The notes beneath the pieces are model-generated. The model searched no databases. It had not been told where the DNA came from and worked only from the letters and a program-made list of their open reading frames with translations. A DNA stretch of 64,000 bases from NCBI GenBank assembly GCA_017435045.1, contig JAFSFT010000043.1, forward strand, positions 1-64,000, read 5' to 3'. Of the stretch, positions 52,605 through 62,100 are shown in pieces. How positions within the stretch are numbered: position 1 is the first letter of the stretch; each line of letters begins with the position of its first letter. The DNA comes from Oscillospiraceae bacterium (lineage in GTDB: Bacteria; Bacillota; Clostridia; Oscillospirales; Ruminococcaceae). A program made the position numbers and the translations under genes.

Positions 52605-53510
52605 CTACTGACTGATTAAATCCCGCATAATAGCATATTCCCCGATTGCACGCTGTGTGCTGATGGAACGTTCCTGATTATATTCGCTGATACGGTTATG
52701 TCGCTGCTGTTCGGAAAGAGAAGCATCGCACAGTGCAAGGATTTTATTATTGGATTGTGTGATAGTTTGATAAAGTTCATACTGATTTGCCTGTATGGCA
52801 TCCAGTTTGTCAGATATTTCACTGAGTTTTCCTATAATCATATTCTGCCGAAGTTCACTTTCGTAAAGATTGTAACATCCGTTTGGGCCTTTAAGTTCTT
52901 CGCAGCGGCCAGACTCTAAATACTGCACAAACATAGATATAGCCACCATATCTCTGTATTTGCCATATATAACATCGAGGCTGTACAACTTTTCCAGATT
53001 TTCTTCTGCCGCTGCAAGCTGCGATTTTAGCGAATTTATATTTGCAGTAAGTTCCGCCTTTACACCCAGTTCTTTTTCTACCCTTGCCTGGTCTGCAATT
53101 ATGTTTGCAGCATACAAAATTTTGTCGCCTTCAAGCTTCTTTTTGTATTTTTTAGCACCTATTATTTGAGATGATGTCACAGCTAACGGACATATTGTAA
53201 ACACTATGAATATAGGTAAAAATATTGCTATAAGTACTATTGGAATTAACTCATCTCTGTATCCCCAGGTACTGCGTAATACTAAAAACGACAAACCACC
53301 TAAAACACCCCCTAATAATAAGGATGTAAATATATCTCCCCACTCTATGCAATCCCAAAATGAGTATGTTCCAGGTTCTTTATACTTATTTTTTATACCC
53401 AAAGAGTTTGCACGCCGCACAAGTTTATTTATCGACCATCTTAAAGTTCTGCATTCCTGTTCCAATCCTAAAATATTTTTAAGATAACGCAAAAGCTGTT
53501 TAGTATCCAT
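52605..53510 (-). CDS. Unknown two-helix membrane protein with coiled coil
   Basis: No family recognised. The 301-residue protein has two close membrane helices (about 58-77 and 86-112) and a long helical, coiled-coil-prone cytoplasmic part (about 130-290, with VEKELGVKAELTANINSLKS and ISDKLDAIQANQYELYQTI). The ATG at 53510 with GGAGGT is preferred over a longer frame. It is followed after about 100 bases of divergent sequence by a small HTH gene. Could be a sensor, structural or phage-related protein; not determined. Confidence 0.7.
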   Translation of the reverse strand: MDTKQLLRYLKNILGLEQECRTLRWSINKLVRRANSLGIKNKYKEPGTYSFWDCIEWGDIFTSLLLGGVLGGLSFLVLRSTWGYRDELIPIVLIAIFLPIFIVFTICPLAVTSSQIIGAKKYKKKLEGDKILYAANIIADQARVEKELGVKAELTANINSLKSQLAAAEENLEKLYSLDVIYGKYRDMVAISMFVQYLESGRCEELKGPNGCYNLYESELRQNMIIGKLSEISDKLDAIQANQYELYQTITQSNNKILALCDASLSEQQRHNRISEYNQERSISTQRAIGEYAIMRDLISQ

Positions 53511-53618
53511 AAAGGCACCTCCGTAATTTATATATTCCATTATATTCGTTTTTACGAAGATATTCAAGAGTTAAAAGATATTTTAATATACATAATATAA
53601 CTGCAAGGAGGGGATATG

Positions 53619-53837
53619 ATGATAGACTATACACCGTTCTGGAATACATTGGAAAAGTCCGGTGAAAACTGGTATACGCTGACAAGTAAACATCATATGT
53701 CCCACAGCACTTTGCACCGCCTGAAGCATAACAAGGATATCTCTACTAAAACACTTAACGATTTATGCAGAATATTAAAATGTAACGTTGAAGATATTTT
53801 GAGGTATATCCCATCCGAAACCGACCAGACTTTGTAA
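53619..53837 (+). CDS. Small Cro/CI-type helix-turn-helix regulator
   Basis: A 72-residue DNA-binding protein consisting of one HTH domain (WYTLTSKHHMSHSTLHRLKH, then STKTLNDLCRILKCNVEDIL), similar to short XRE regulators such as YozG. AAGGAGGGGAT precedes two consecutive ATGs; the second, at 53619, has the better spacing. It is divergent from the unknown two-helix membrane gene and may control it. Confidence 0.82.
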   Translation: MIDYTPFWNTLEKSGENWYTLTSKHHMSHSTLHRLKHNKDISTKTLNDLCRILKCNVEDILRYIPSETDQTL

Positions 53838-53935
53838 AAGCAAAATATATTAGTGCTTGTTTTTATAAGTAATTTATTCTATTTTACCCGAATTTTGAAA
53901 GCTAAAAAATTTTTTAAAAAATTTTAAAAAAAGTG

Positions 53936-53987
53936 TTGACATTTGCGATTTGGTATGCTATTATAATTAAGCGCTAAGGGATAGCGC
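53936..53987 (+). promoter_or_regulatory. Promoter and leader hairpin of the tRNA pair
   Basis: TTGACA (53936-53941) is followed after 17 bases by TATTAT (53959-53964), which overlaps a perfect TATAAT. A GCGCTA-aggga-TAGCGC hairpin (53971-53987) lies between this and the first tRNA. Confidence 0.75.
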
Positions 53988-54005
53988 AAAAACTGAATAA
54001 AATAA

Positions 54006-54081
54006 GCTGGTGTAGCTCAGTCGGTAGAGCAGCTGATTTGTAATCAGCAGGTCGGGGGTTCAAGTCCGTCCACCAGCTCCA
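54006..54081 (+). tRNA. tRNA-Thr (anticodon TGT)
   Basis: A complete cloverleaf: acceptor GCTGGTG pairs with CACCAGC, the D arm has AGCTCAGTCGGTAGAGC, the anticodon loop is TTTGTAA with anticodon TGT, the T arm has GGTTCAAGTCC, and CCA is encoded (54079-54081). Confidence 0.97.
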
Positions 54082-54090
54082 TTTTTTTGT

Positions 54091-54175
54091 GGGAGTGTTC
54101 CCGAGTGGCCAAAGGGGGCAGACTGTAAATCTGTTGTCAGTGACTTCGATGGTTCGAATCCATCCGCTCCCACCA
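54091..54175 (+). tRNA. tRNA-Tyr (anticodon GTA)
   Basis: A class II tRNA with a long variable arm. Acceptor GGGAGTG pairs with CGCTCCC, the anticodon loop CTGTAAA contains GTA, the T arm has GGTTCGAATCC, and CCA is encoded. It lies nine bases after tRNA-Thr in the same transcript. Confidence 0.97.
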
Positions 54176-54185
54176 AAATAAAAAG

Positions 54186-54211
54186 AAGACGTTCGAAAGA
54201 ACGTCTTTTTT
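54186..54211 (+). terminator. Terminator of the tRNA transcript
   Basis: AAGACGTTC-gaaa-GAACGTCTT with a following T run. Confidence 0.92.
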
Positions 54212-54260
54212 ATTTTCAACAAAATATATATGTTGCCGCCTTTGGTGTTTTATCCTATTA

Positions 54261-54631
54261 TTATGCCCAGCCATCTTCATCGTACTTTCCAAAGTTTGTA
54301 CCACAGTATGGACAAATATTCGGCAATTCACCTGTACCAGGATGAGCCCCCCTAGATCTTACTCCTCGAATGGTATAATATGAGTTTGTATCTATCCATT
54401 TTTTACAAACAGGACATCTGGCAAGAAAACTTACGCATAAGGAAGCGCACAAAAAATAAACGCCCCAATTGCTATGGTATTACGCTTTGATTCGATAGAT
54501 GCATATGGCATAAATATTTCACTTATTACCATAAAAACAGGTACTGCCACAAGAACTGTCATTCTCATTTTCCGTAATGTTGCTCTGATTTTTAAATGTC
54601 TGCGTACTCGTTTTATATTTTCTCTGTCCAT
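54261..54631 (-). pseudogene. Membrane-plus-zinc-ribbon protein gene split by a frameshift
   Basis: Two overlapping minus-strand frames look like one gene. The first (ATG at 54631, AAAGGA upstream) encodes about 65 residues with a basic helix and two hydrophobic segments, ending in AIGAFIFCALPYA. The second continues in another frame with CASLCVSFLARCPVCKKW and a zinc ribbon CPYC about 30 residues on. The switch falls at or near ATTTTTTG (about 54445-54452), where one missing T restores a single reading frame. It may be a real mutation or a sequencing error in the T run. Confidence 0.65.
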
Positions 54632-54805
54632 ACACAATATTCCTTTAATATAAACCATTACTTTCCTTATAAGAAGATTACACCCGTAACTTTTCTGTGT
54701 CAATAATATTACAATATATATTTTTGCTTTTATAATCCCTTGCTATATGTTAAAATTATTACATTAAACTATATTAATTTACAATTTTAGAAAGGACAAC
54801 TCTCT

Positions 54806-55306
54806 ATGCCAAAAATGGAAACTGCCTATTTTGCAGGAGGATGCTTCTGGTGCATTACCCCAACTTTTAAAGAAACCGAAGGCGTTATGTCGGTTGTCAG
54901 CGGATATGCTGGCGGCGATATGGAAAACCCAACATACAAGGATGTAAAAAGCCAGAAAAGCGGTCACCGCGAGACCATAAAAATTAAATATGATGCTGAT
55001 GTAGTTGGCTTTGAACAGCTTTTTGATATTTTTATGTGTGGTGTAAACCCTTTTGATGCCGAAGGTCAGTTTATTGACAGAGGCCACAGCTACACCCTTG
55101 CAGTATATTATCTTAACAGCGAGCAGAAATCTGTTGCAGAAGAAAGTATCCGTGCCCTTGAATTTCATTCGGGAATGAAGACCTATATAAGCGTTGAGCC
55201 GTTCAAAAACTTTTATGCCGCAGAAGAAGAACATCAGGACTATTATCTCAAGCATCCTGAGGAGTTCCGCAAAGAACTTATTGAAAGCGGCAGAATAACA
55301 GAATAA
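54806..55306 (+). CDS. msrA: Peptide-methionine (S)-S-oxide reductase
   Basis: Reduces methionine-S-sulfoxide in proteins, repairing oxidative damage. The 166-residue protein has the catalytic motif GGCFWCI (about 11-17, nucleophilic Cys), the central GYAGGDMENPTYKDV (about 36-50) and the conserved GHSYTLAVYYL (about 92-102), with YYLKHPEEF near the end. The length is typical; no MsrB domain is fused. AGAAAGGACA lies before the ATG. It is a single-gene unit with a terminator downstream. Confidence 0.94.
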   Translation: MPKMETAYFAGGCFWCITPTFKETEGVMSVVSGYAGGDMENPTYKDVKSQKSGHRETIKIKYDADVVGFEQLFDIFMCGVNPFDAEGQFIDRGHSYTLAVYYLNSEQKSVAEESIRALEFHSGMKTYISVEPFKNFYAAEEEHQDYYLKHPEEFRKELIESGRITE

Positions 55307-55367
55307 TACACCGGTTATATACGCTGCTGCAAAATTGTATTTTTATATAATATCGCCTGCAAAAATT

Positions 55368-55404
55368 AAAGGTATCGGAAATTTTGTATATCCGATACCT
55401 TTTT
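55368..55404. terminator. Terminator between msrA and the SDR gene
   Basis: AAAGGTATCGGA and TCCGATACCTTT form a 12-bp stem with a T run on the plus strand. Confidence 0.88.
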
Positions 55405-55411
55405 ATTGTTC

Positions 55412-56200
55412 CTATTTTACAAACCGTGAGGTCTGTACCTTGTAAATAAAATATTTTGCAAATTCTCTTGGGGCAAGTCTTGTGGCAAATGCACCCATTT
55501 TGCAGACTGCACCGGGCACCGCAATGGGTCTGCCGCGTTTCATCATCTCGTAGCCATAGCGGCTTACTTTTGCCGCTTTGCCGTCCTCTTTGCCGCTGAA
55601 AAGTATATTCTGCTTAAAACCCGCTGCATCGGCAAAGCCTGTGTTTACAGGGCCCGGACAGAGTGCTGTTACCGTTACGCCCGTACCTTTGAGCTCTGTA
55701 GAAAGAGCATCGCTGAAATTAAGCACAAAGGCCTTGCTGGCATAATATATCGCCATACCGGGACCGGGGGCAAAACCCGCAATGGATGCTACATTGAGTA
55801 TTCTGCCAAAACCCCTTTCCACCATTGGCTGAAGATACAGATGTGTCAGGGTAACAAGGCTGTATACATTGAGGCTTATCATATTCTGGGCCTTTTCCTT
55901 TTCTGTTGCAGCAAAATTGCCAAGTGTACCCACCCCTGCATTGTTTACGAGAATATCTATATGTATATTTTTCTGCTGTGTTTCGGCAAAAATTTCCTCT
56001 GCAGATTCAGTTCTTGACAAATCCTTGGTAATAACGTGCACATCCACACCGTATTCACCCTCAAGGATATATTTAAGTTCATTAAGCTTTTCTGTACGGC
56101 GGGCAACAAGGACAAGGTCAAAGCCGTCCTGTGCAAAAATTTTTGCAAATTCCTTGCCAAAACCGGAGGAAGCCCCTGTGATAAGTGCAGTACGTTTCAT
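55412..56200 (-). CDS. Short-chain dehydrogenase/reductase
   Basis: A 262-residue Rossmann-fold oxidoreductase. TGASSGFGKEFA (about 7-18) binds NAD(P), NNAGVG (about 89-94) follows, and the catalytic Ser-Tyr-Lys set is in NVASIAGF (about 139-146) and YYASKAF (about 154-160). The basic residues after the first strand (VARRTEKL) favour NADPH. The substrate is unknown; the C-terminus resembles the DltE/YqjQ branch of ketoreductases. AAAGGTGG precedes the ATG. Confidence 0.9.
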   Translation of the reverse strand: MKRTALITGASSGFGKEFAKIFAQDGFDLVLVARRTEKLNELKYILEGEYGVDVHVITKDLSRTESAEEIFAETQQKNIHIDILVNNAGVGTLGNFAATEKEKAQNMISLNVYSLVTLTHLYLQPMVERGFGRILNVASIAGFAPGPGMAIYYASKAFVLNFSDALSTELKGTGVTVTALCPGPVNTGFADAAGFKQNILFSGKEDGKAAKVSRYGYEMMKRGRPIAVPGAVCKMGAFATRLAPREFAKYFIYKVQTSRFVK

Positions 56201-56432
56201 AGTTTTCCACCTTTCATGTAAGGTTTGCTGAAAATTGTGTGATAATGCTATGTTTTTATTTTATACATTTGACGTGGCATTGTCAAAAAATATATAATGG
56301 ATTACAGAGAATGGTACGTGGCATAAAGGAATGCCCTTATGTCCCTATGTTCCGCTGTTCTGCAGATGCAGAAGACAAATCCAGCAATCCATTGTATTTC
56401 CGAAAACCCAACATGCAAAAAGGAACACCTTT

Positions 56433-57191
56433 ATGAAAAAGATTTTTACAATGAAAAACATCCTTGCGGCAATCCTTGCAGGGTTTGTGACAATGTTTAT
56501 TATGATAACCACACCAAAAGGGACAGAACCTCTTTCACCTGACGGGGATTACACCTATCCCGAATACTGCATTGGCCACGAGAGCGAATTTGTGGTGGAC
56601 AAGGGCGCAAACAGCTATATAAACCACGGCAATGTAAGCGATGCTATCACTTATGTAGGGGAAAACGGGTTTATGAGCTATGGCGATATTGAGCTGACAG
56701 CTTCGGACTATGACAGCGAGACAAACAGCTTTTACAATCCATCCATCAATCTTGGATTTAAACTGCCAGAGGGCTGGAAAGCCGTAAGCGGCACACCGAA
56801 AACCGATGAAAACCCTGCATATTTTTACGATTTCAGTGCAATCTCTCCCGACGGAGAATATCTGCTGACCGTAAAATACCACAACCTTGAGGCTGACGAT
56901 ATAAAAATTAAAAACGAAAAGGACTATATCCTTTATTACGGCGATATAAAAACCGAAAAATACTGGCAGGACGGCTACAAGCACATTACAGGCAGCAATG
57001 TATTCCTTGGAGACAAATTCTGCAATCTTACCAATATGTGCAGCGAAAAGCATGACGATAAAGCGATGGAGATGGGGCAGATTTTTCTTGCAAACCAGCT
57101 TATGAACGAAAGGTATGTGCTGCTGGTGGAACTATGCACACCGTACAGTGATATTGACCACAGCGTGTGGGAAAATTTTTACAGCGAATAA
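56433..57191 (+). CDS. Secreted or membrane-anchored protein of unknown function
   Basis: A 252-residue protein with an N-terminal hydrophobic helix (about 8-25) that may be a signal peptide or anchor. The rest is acidic and beta-rich with many Tyr and Asp, and no recognised motif (FKLPEGWKAVSG resembles parts of small exported lipoproteins but lacks a lipobox Cys). The ATG at 56433 with AAAGGAA is preferred over a longer frame starting further upstream. It is convergent with the CofE-like gene and shares its terminator. Function is not proposed. Confidence 0.7.
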   Translation: MKKIFTMKNILAAILAGFVTMFIMITTPKGTEPLSPDGDYTYPEYCIGHESEFVVDKGANSYINHGNVSDAITYVGENGFMSYGDIELTASDYDSETNSFYNPSINLGFKLPEGWKAVSGTPKTDENPAYFYDFSAISPDGEYLLTVKYHNLEADDIKIKNEKDYILYYGDIKTEKYWQDGYKHITGSNVFLGDKFCNLTNMCSEKHDDKAMEMGQIFLANQLMNERYVLLVELCTPYSDIDHSVWENFYSE

Positions 57192-57203
57192 TAAACAACA
57201 AAT

Positions 57204-57234
57204 AAAAAAGCGACCTCAGTTGAGGTCGCTTTTA
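57204..57234. terminator. Bidirectional terminator
   Basis: AAAAGCGACCTCA and TGAGGTCGCTTTT form a 13-bp stem around a two-base loop. Confidence 0.9.
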
Positions 57235-57268
57235 ATTTGCTTTATTGTGACAATTGTCCGCCGACTTT

Positions 57269-58462
57269 TTATTCGTTGGAATAGTTGTCAAAGTAACCCT
57301 GAATAAAGATTACAGGTGTGCCCTTGTCACCGGAGCCGGATGTAAGGTCACAAAGGGAACCGATAAGGTCTGTAAGCTGACGTGGTGTTGTACCCTGGCT
57401 TTCCATAGAGCCCATAAGGTCTTTCTTTTTGTTAGCGATGTACTGTGTCATTGCGTCACGGAGTTCTTCGCCTTTCATGCCTGCAAACTGGTTGTCTGCA
57501 AGGTATTTGAGCTTAAGTTCGCTTGGAAGACCGATAAGACCGTCTGTGAAACCTGGGGAAACAACAGGGTCTGCAAGTTCCCAGATTTTGCCCTGTGGGT
57601 CTTTGAATGCACCGTCGCCGTAAACCATACATTCAATCTTCTTGCCTGTTTTTTCAAGAAGTGCTGCCTGCAGGTCTGTTACAAATTTTTCGCAGTCACG
57701 TGGGAAAAGTTTAACTTTTTCTTCTGTAGCTTTGTTGGAGCCAAGAAGACCGTACATTTCGTTGTAGCCGCTGCCGTTGATGGATTCTGTCATAAGGTCA
57801 TCAAGGCCGTAAACTTTTTCTGCACCTGCAGCTTTGAGCAGACGTTTGGAACGTGCACGGGAATGAATATCAGCACAGATTACATTTTTTGTGTAGGCAA
57901 GGATATCTGTTGCACGGTTTGCAAAGATAACTTCTACTTCACAGTTTTCTGCTGTGATAAGGTCTTTATAGTATTCAACATAGTCCACCTGTGTGAATGG
58001 GTGTGGATTTTTGCCGAAAAGTCTGCGGTATTCTGCTTCGTCCATAATTGTGGACCAAGGGTTAACGCCTTTTTCGTCCAGCTGGTCGAGAGTTACAAGA
58101 TGGTTGCCAACTTCGTCAGATGGGTAGCTGAGCATAAGAACGATTTTCTTTGCACCGCGTGCGATGCCCTTGAGAACGATGGAGAAACGGTTGCGGGAAA
58201 GGATTGGGAAGATGAGACCGATTGTGTCATCGCCGAATTTGTTTTTAACATCTGTTGCAATGTCATCACAGGTGATATAGTTGCCCTGTGCACGTGCAAC
58301 AACAGCTTCTGTAACACCAACGATGTCACGGTCGTTTACTTTGATATTTTCTTCTTCAAAAGCTTCAAGCAAGCTCTGAACTGTGATGTCCACAAGGTTG
58401 TCACCCTCAACGATGATAGGTGTTCTGATACCTCTGGATACTGCGCCTATTGTTCTTGACAT
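57269..58462 (-). CDS. Coenzyme F420-0:L-glutamate ligase-like protein
   Basis: A 397-residue protein whose N-terminal part resembles the CofE/F420 gamma-glutamyl ligase fold (GIRTPIIVEGDNL, then DIVGVTEAVVARAQGNYI, about 47-64), extended by a large C-terminal region. Firmicute proteins of this class are annotated as F420 ligase-like, but no F420 biosynthesis gene (cofC, cofD, cofG/H) is in the window. An amide-forming role on another substrate is an inference. The ATG at 58462 with GGGAGGG is preferred over a longer frame. Confidence 0.72.
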   Translation of the reverse strand: MSRTIGAVSRGIRTPIIVEGDNLVDITVQSLLEAFEEENIKVNDRDIVGVTEAVVARAQGNYITCDDIATDVKNKFGDDTIGLIFPILSRNRFSIVLKGIARGAKKIVLMLSYPSDEVGNHLVTLDQLDEKGVNPWSTIMDEAEYRRLFGKNPHPFTQVDYVEYYKDLITAENCEVEVIFANRATDILAYTKNVICADIHSRARSKRLLKAAGAEKVYGLDDLMTESINGSGYNEMYGLLGSNKATEEKVKLFPRDCEKFVTDLQAALLEKTGKKIECMVYGDGAFKDPQGKIWELADPVVSPGFTDGLIGLPSELKLKYLADNQFAGMKGEELRDAMTQYIANKKKDLMGSMESQGTTPRQLTDLIGSLCDLTSGSGDKGTPVIFIQGYFDNYSNE

Positions 58463-58575
58463 ATAAATGCCCTCCCTTGTATTTACCTGCGGCAAATGGC
58501 TTCAGGTTATCTGCCTGTTTTTGCCGACAAGATATTATATAGCAAAATACCCCGTTTTTGCAAGATATTTTAAAT

Positions 58576-59184
58576 TCAGTTGAGTGTTTTCAGCAAAATT
58601 GTGTATGCGTGGTCCTTTTTTTGTTCAATTTGACATACATTTAGTCCCACTGCTGGCAAATGTATGCAGGTATTGAGGCAGGAAAGGTTGGCCATAATTG
58701 CCATGCGGATATAGTCTGCATCAAAGTCAAGGCTGATTACACCTTCCTCCACACCCTGCTGCAGAATGGTCATTACAAGCTCGTTCCGCAGTGTCATAAC
58801 CTCTTCTATATATTCCTGCTGGTCGTGGATGATTTTTGGTATGTTCAGCATCTCGTCGCTGGTGACAAACTGGCTTACCGCCGCAAAGCCGTCCTCAAAG
58901 CTTTTAAGCAGAAGGTCGTACAGTGCGTAGATTTTCTCCTTAAAGCTCATTTTGGAAAACGCTATCTTCTCGGCCTTCTGGTTTTCAAGGCCGAGAAAAT
59001 ACATAAGCGCATTGATTATAATTTCCTCTTTTGAGGAGAAATATTCATACAGGGTGCCCTTGCCCATATTTGAGGCCTTCGCAATATCCTGTACAGTTAT
59101 ATTATATATCTTTTTTCCATCTTTGGAAAGAGCCATTACACCGCCAAAAACACAAATTTCTTTTTCAGTGTACTGTTTTTTCAT
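58576..59184 (-). CDS. TetR-family regulator of the RND pump
   Basis: A 202-residue repressor. The N-terminal helix-turn-helix reads ITVQDIAKASNMGKGTLYEY (about 28-47), followed by the KEEIIINAL helix and an all-helical ligand-binding domain. Its ATG overlaps the stop of the upstream RND gene (TAATG), so both are made from one coupled mRNA. A large inverted repeat of 11-bp arms upstream of the RND gene (63448-63471) is the likely operator, giving negative feedback. Confidence 0.92.
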   Translation of the reverse strand: MKKQYTEKEICVFGGVMALSKDGKKIYNITVQDIAKASNMGKGTLYEYFSSKEEIIINALMYFLGLENQKAEKIAFSKMSFKEKIYALYDLLLKSFEDGFAAVSQFVTSDEMLNIPKIIHDQQEYIEEVMTLRNELVMTILQQGVEEGVISLDFDADYIRMAIMANLSCLNTCIHLPAVGLNVCQIEQKKDHAYTILLKTLN

Positions 59185-62100
59185 TATTCTTCATCCTCAA
59201 AGTCAACATCAATTACTTTAAGCGGTTTTTTGTGGAAAAGTGCGTATAAGCTTGGCACAAGGAAAAGTGTGAGCAGTGTTGCGTATGCAAGACCGCCGAT
59301 GGAGACAATTGCCATGCCCTGGCTCATCTCTGCACCCATACCTACACCAAATGCCATTGTGGACATTGCAAGGATGGTTGTAAGAGCTGTCATAAGGATT
59401 GGTCGTATTCTGTCTCTGCCTGTCTGTACCAGTGCATCGTACATTTCCATACCTTCAGCACGCAACTGGTTTACATAGTCGATAAATACGATACCGTTGT
59501 TTACAACAACACCTGTAAGCACAAGGAAGCCTATCATGGAAACTATGGAAAGCACTGTGCCTGTAAGCTGCAGTGCCAGCAGACCGCCTGTAAATGCCAG
59601 CGGAATTGTGAACAGAACGATAAATGGTGAACGCAGTGACTGGAACTGTGCCACCATAATAAGGTAGATAAACACGATTGCAAGCAGAATCATAAGTGCC
59701 ATATCGCCCAATGCTTCCATAACCATTGTGTTTTCGCCGCTTACCACAAACTGATAACCGTCCGGCATATCAAAGTTTTCCACAACATCTTCAAGCTGAC
59801 GTGCTACAAGTGTTGTGTTTACGCCGTCTGCAAAGGAAGCGGAAACTGTATATGTTCTGGACTGGTTGTCACGGACAATTGCCTGCGGACTTTCCGCTTT
59901 TGTAATGGAAGCAATATCCTCAAGTCTTACAAGATGCAGCTTGTTGTCCTCGTCAATTTTATCCACCACAACCATCTTGCCGATGTTTTCGCCTGTATAC
60001 TGTGCTGGTGCTGTGATGTAACCGTCAAGGTCGCTGCCATCAAAGGTAAAGGTTGTAGTTGTTGTTTCCTCGGTAAGCTTTTCGTTTACCATCTGGAAAA
60101 CCTGTGCTGTGGTGAGACCCTCTTTCATAGCGGCATTTTTGTCAATTTCAATACGAACTTCGCCACTGCGGCTGCCGCTGCCGTCATCAACGGATTTTAC
60201 GCCGTCCACTCTGCTAATTTCTTCTGCAAGGTCTGCGGCAATTTCGCCCAGTCTGTCAAAGTCGTTGCCTTTGATTGCAACCGAGAAGCCTGCACCGCCC
60301 AAAGCGGACATATCCATACTTTCGGCTGTTACTGTAAGTTCTTCTGCATACTGTGGGAACTCTGCCTCGATAAGGGCTGCAACCTCTTTATTGGAGAGTG
60401 TTCTGTCCTCGTCAAGCACAACGTAGAAGGAGAGAGATTTGGAATCTTCGCCAGCGGATGCTGTAAGGCTTGCAACGGAGGTGCCACCGCTTAAAACAGC
60501 AACTGTGTCAACATCCTGTACTGTCTGTGTTTTCTGTGCAATTTCCCAGCCCGCATCGTACAGTTCTTCGTCGCTTATGCTGCCGTCCATTGTAAGTGTC
60601 ATGCTCATCTGCGGACCATCCATTGCAGGAATAAATGCCATTGGCATTGAAAGTGCATTATAAACGCTGACTGCCAGCAATGCAACCGCGATAATTATTA
60701 CAAACCATTTGTGTTTAAGATTAAGTCTTAGTGCCTTTGTGTAAAGGTCTGTCAGCCTATTCATAAATTTATGTGTGGTTTCGTGGCTGTTGCCAAGCAC
60801 CTTTGTTGCAAGACAAGGTACAAATGTAAGGGCAACCAGCAAGCTTGCCACCAGAACATAGCCGATGGTAAGACCCATATCTGTGAAAATCTGGCGTGTA
60901 AGGCCCTCTGTAAATACAATTGGAAGGAATACACAGATTGTTGTAAGTGTAGAGGCTGCGATTGCACCGCCAACCTGTTTTGTGCCGATAACTGCTGCCT
61001 TTACTGTGGAATATCCCTTGCCGCGCAGACGGTAGATATTTTCGATAACAACGATACTGTTGTCAACCAGCATACCAACTGCAAGGGCAAGACCTGAAAG
61101 GGAGATGATGTTGAGTGTAACATCGGTAAAGTACATTGCCACCAGTGCAATAAGCACAGACAGCGGAATGGACATACCTATAATAAGGGTTGGTCTTGCA
61201 GATTTAAGGAAGATGATAAGCACCAGCAGTGCTATAAGGCCGCCGTAAACAAGGTTGGAAAGAACGCTGTCCACAATCATGCCGATGTAGTCGCCCTGGT
61301 CCATAAGTGTGGTAATGTGCAGACCAGGATATTTTTCCTCAAGGCGTTTTACCTCTTTGGAAACCTCCTTGGAAACCTCGCTTGTGGAGGCAACGGAAGA
61401 TTTGTTAAAGCTCATTACAATGCCGTTGTTGCCGTTTACCTTTACAAAGCTCTGGTCAGAGTTATCCTTTACTGTAACGTCTGCCACGTCAGAAAGGTAA
61501 ACAGGCTTCATGCCGTCGATGCCCATATCAACCAGCATAAGGTTTGTAAGGCTTTCAAGTGTGTCAAATTTTTCGCCCACCTTTACAGTAAGCTTTTCGC
61601 CGTTGAGCATGATATAGCCTGCAGGCATGGAGAAGTTCTGTGCTGTGAGGATATTGCTTATCATGCTCTGTGTAACAAGGCTGTCGATATTTGCATCGTG
61701 CAGGGCTTTATCCCTTGCCTCGTTGAACTGCTTGTATGCATCCTCAAGCTGTTCAGCAGCTTCGTCAAGCTGTTCCTCGGCAGTTTCCATCTGTTCGTCC
61801 ATACTGTCCATCTGGCTTTCGGCACTTTTAAGCTGGCCTTCCATAATTGCCATCTGGGTTACGGTTTCCATCTTTTTCTTTTCCAGCTCTGCCTGCTGTT
61901 TTTTAAGTTCTTCAAGGCTTGCAGAAACGCCGGATTTGATTGTTTCGGCTTCTTTAAGGTCGTCGTCAAGGTCTGCGGACATTACGCCCATATCAGCTTT
62001 TACGCCGTCCCAGTCTTTTGCCTTTGCCTTTGATACTGTGGATGCAGCTATACCTGCGTCCTCAAGACTTTTTACAAAAGTGTCAAAGCCGTCGTTTATC

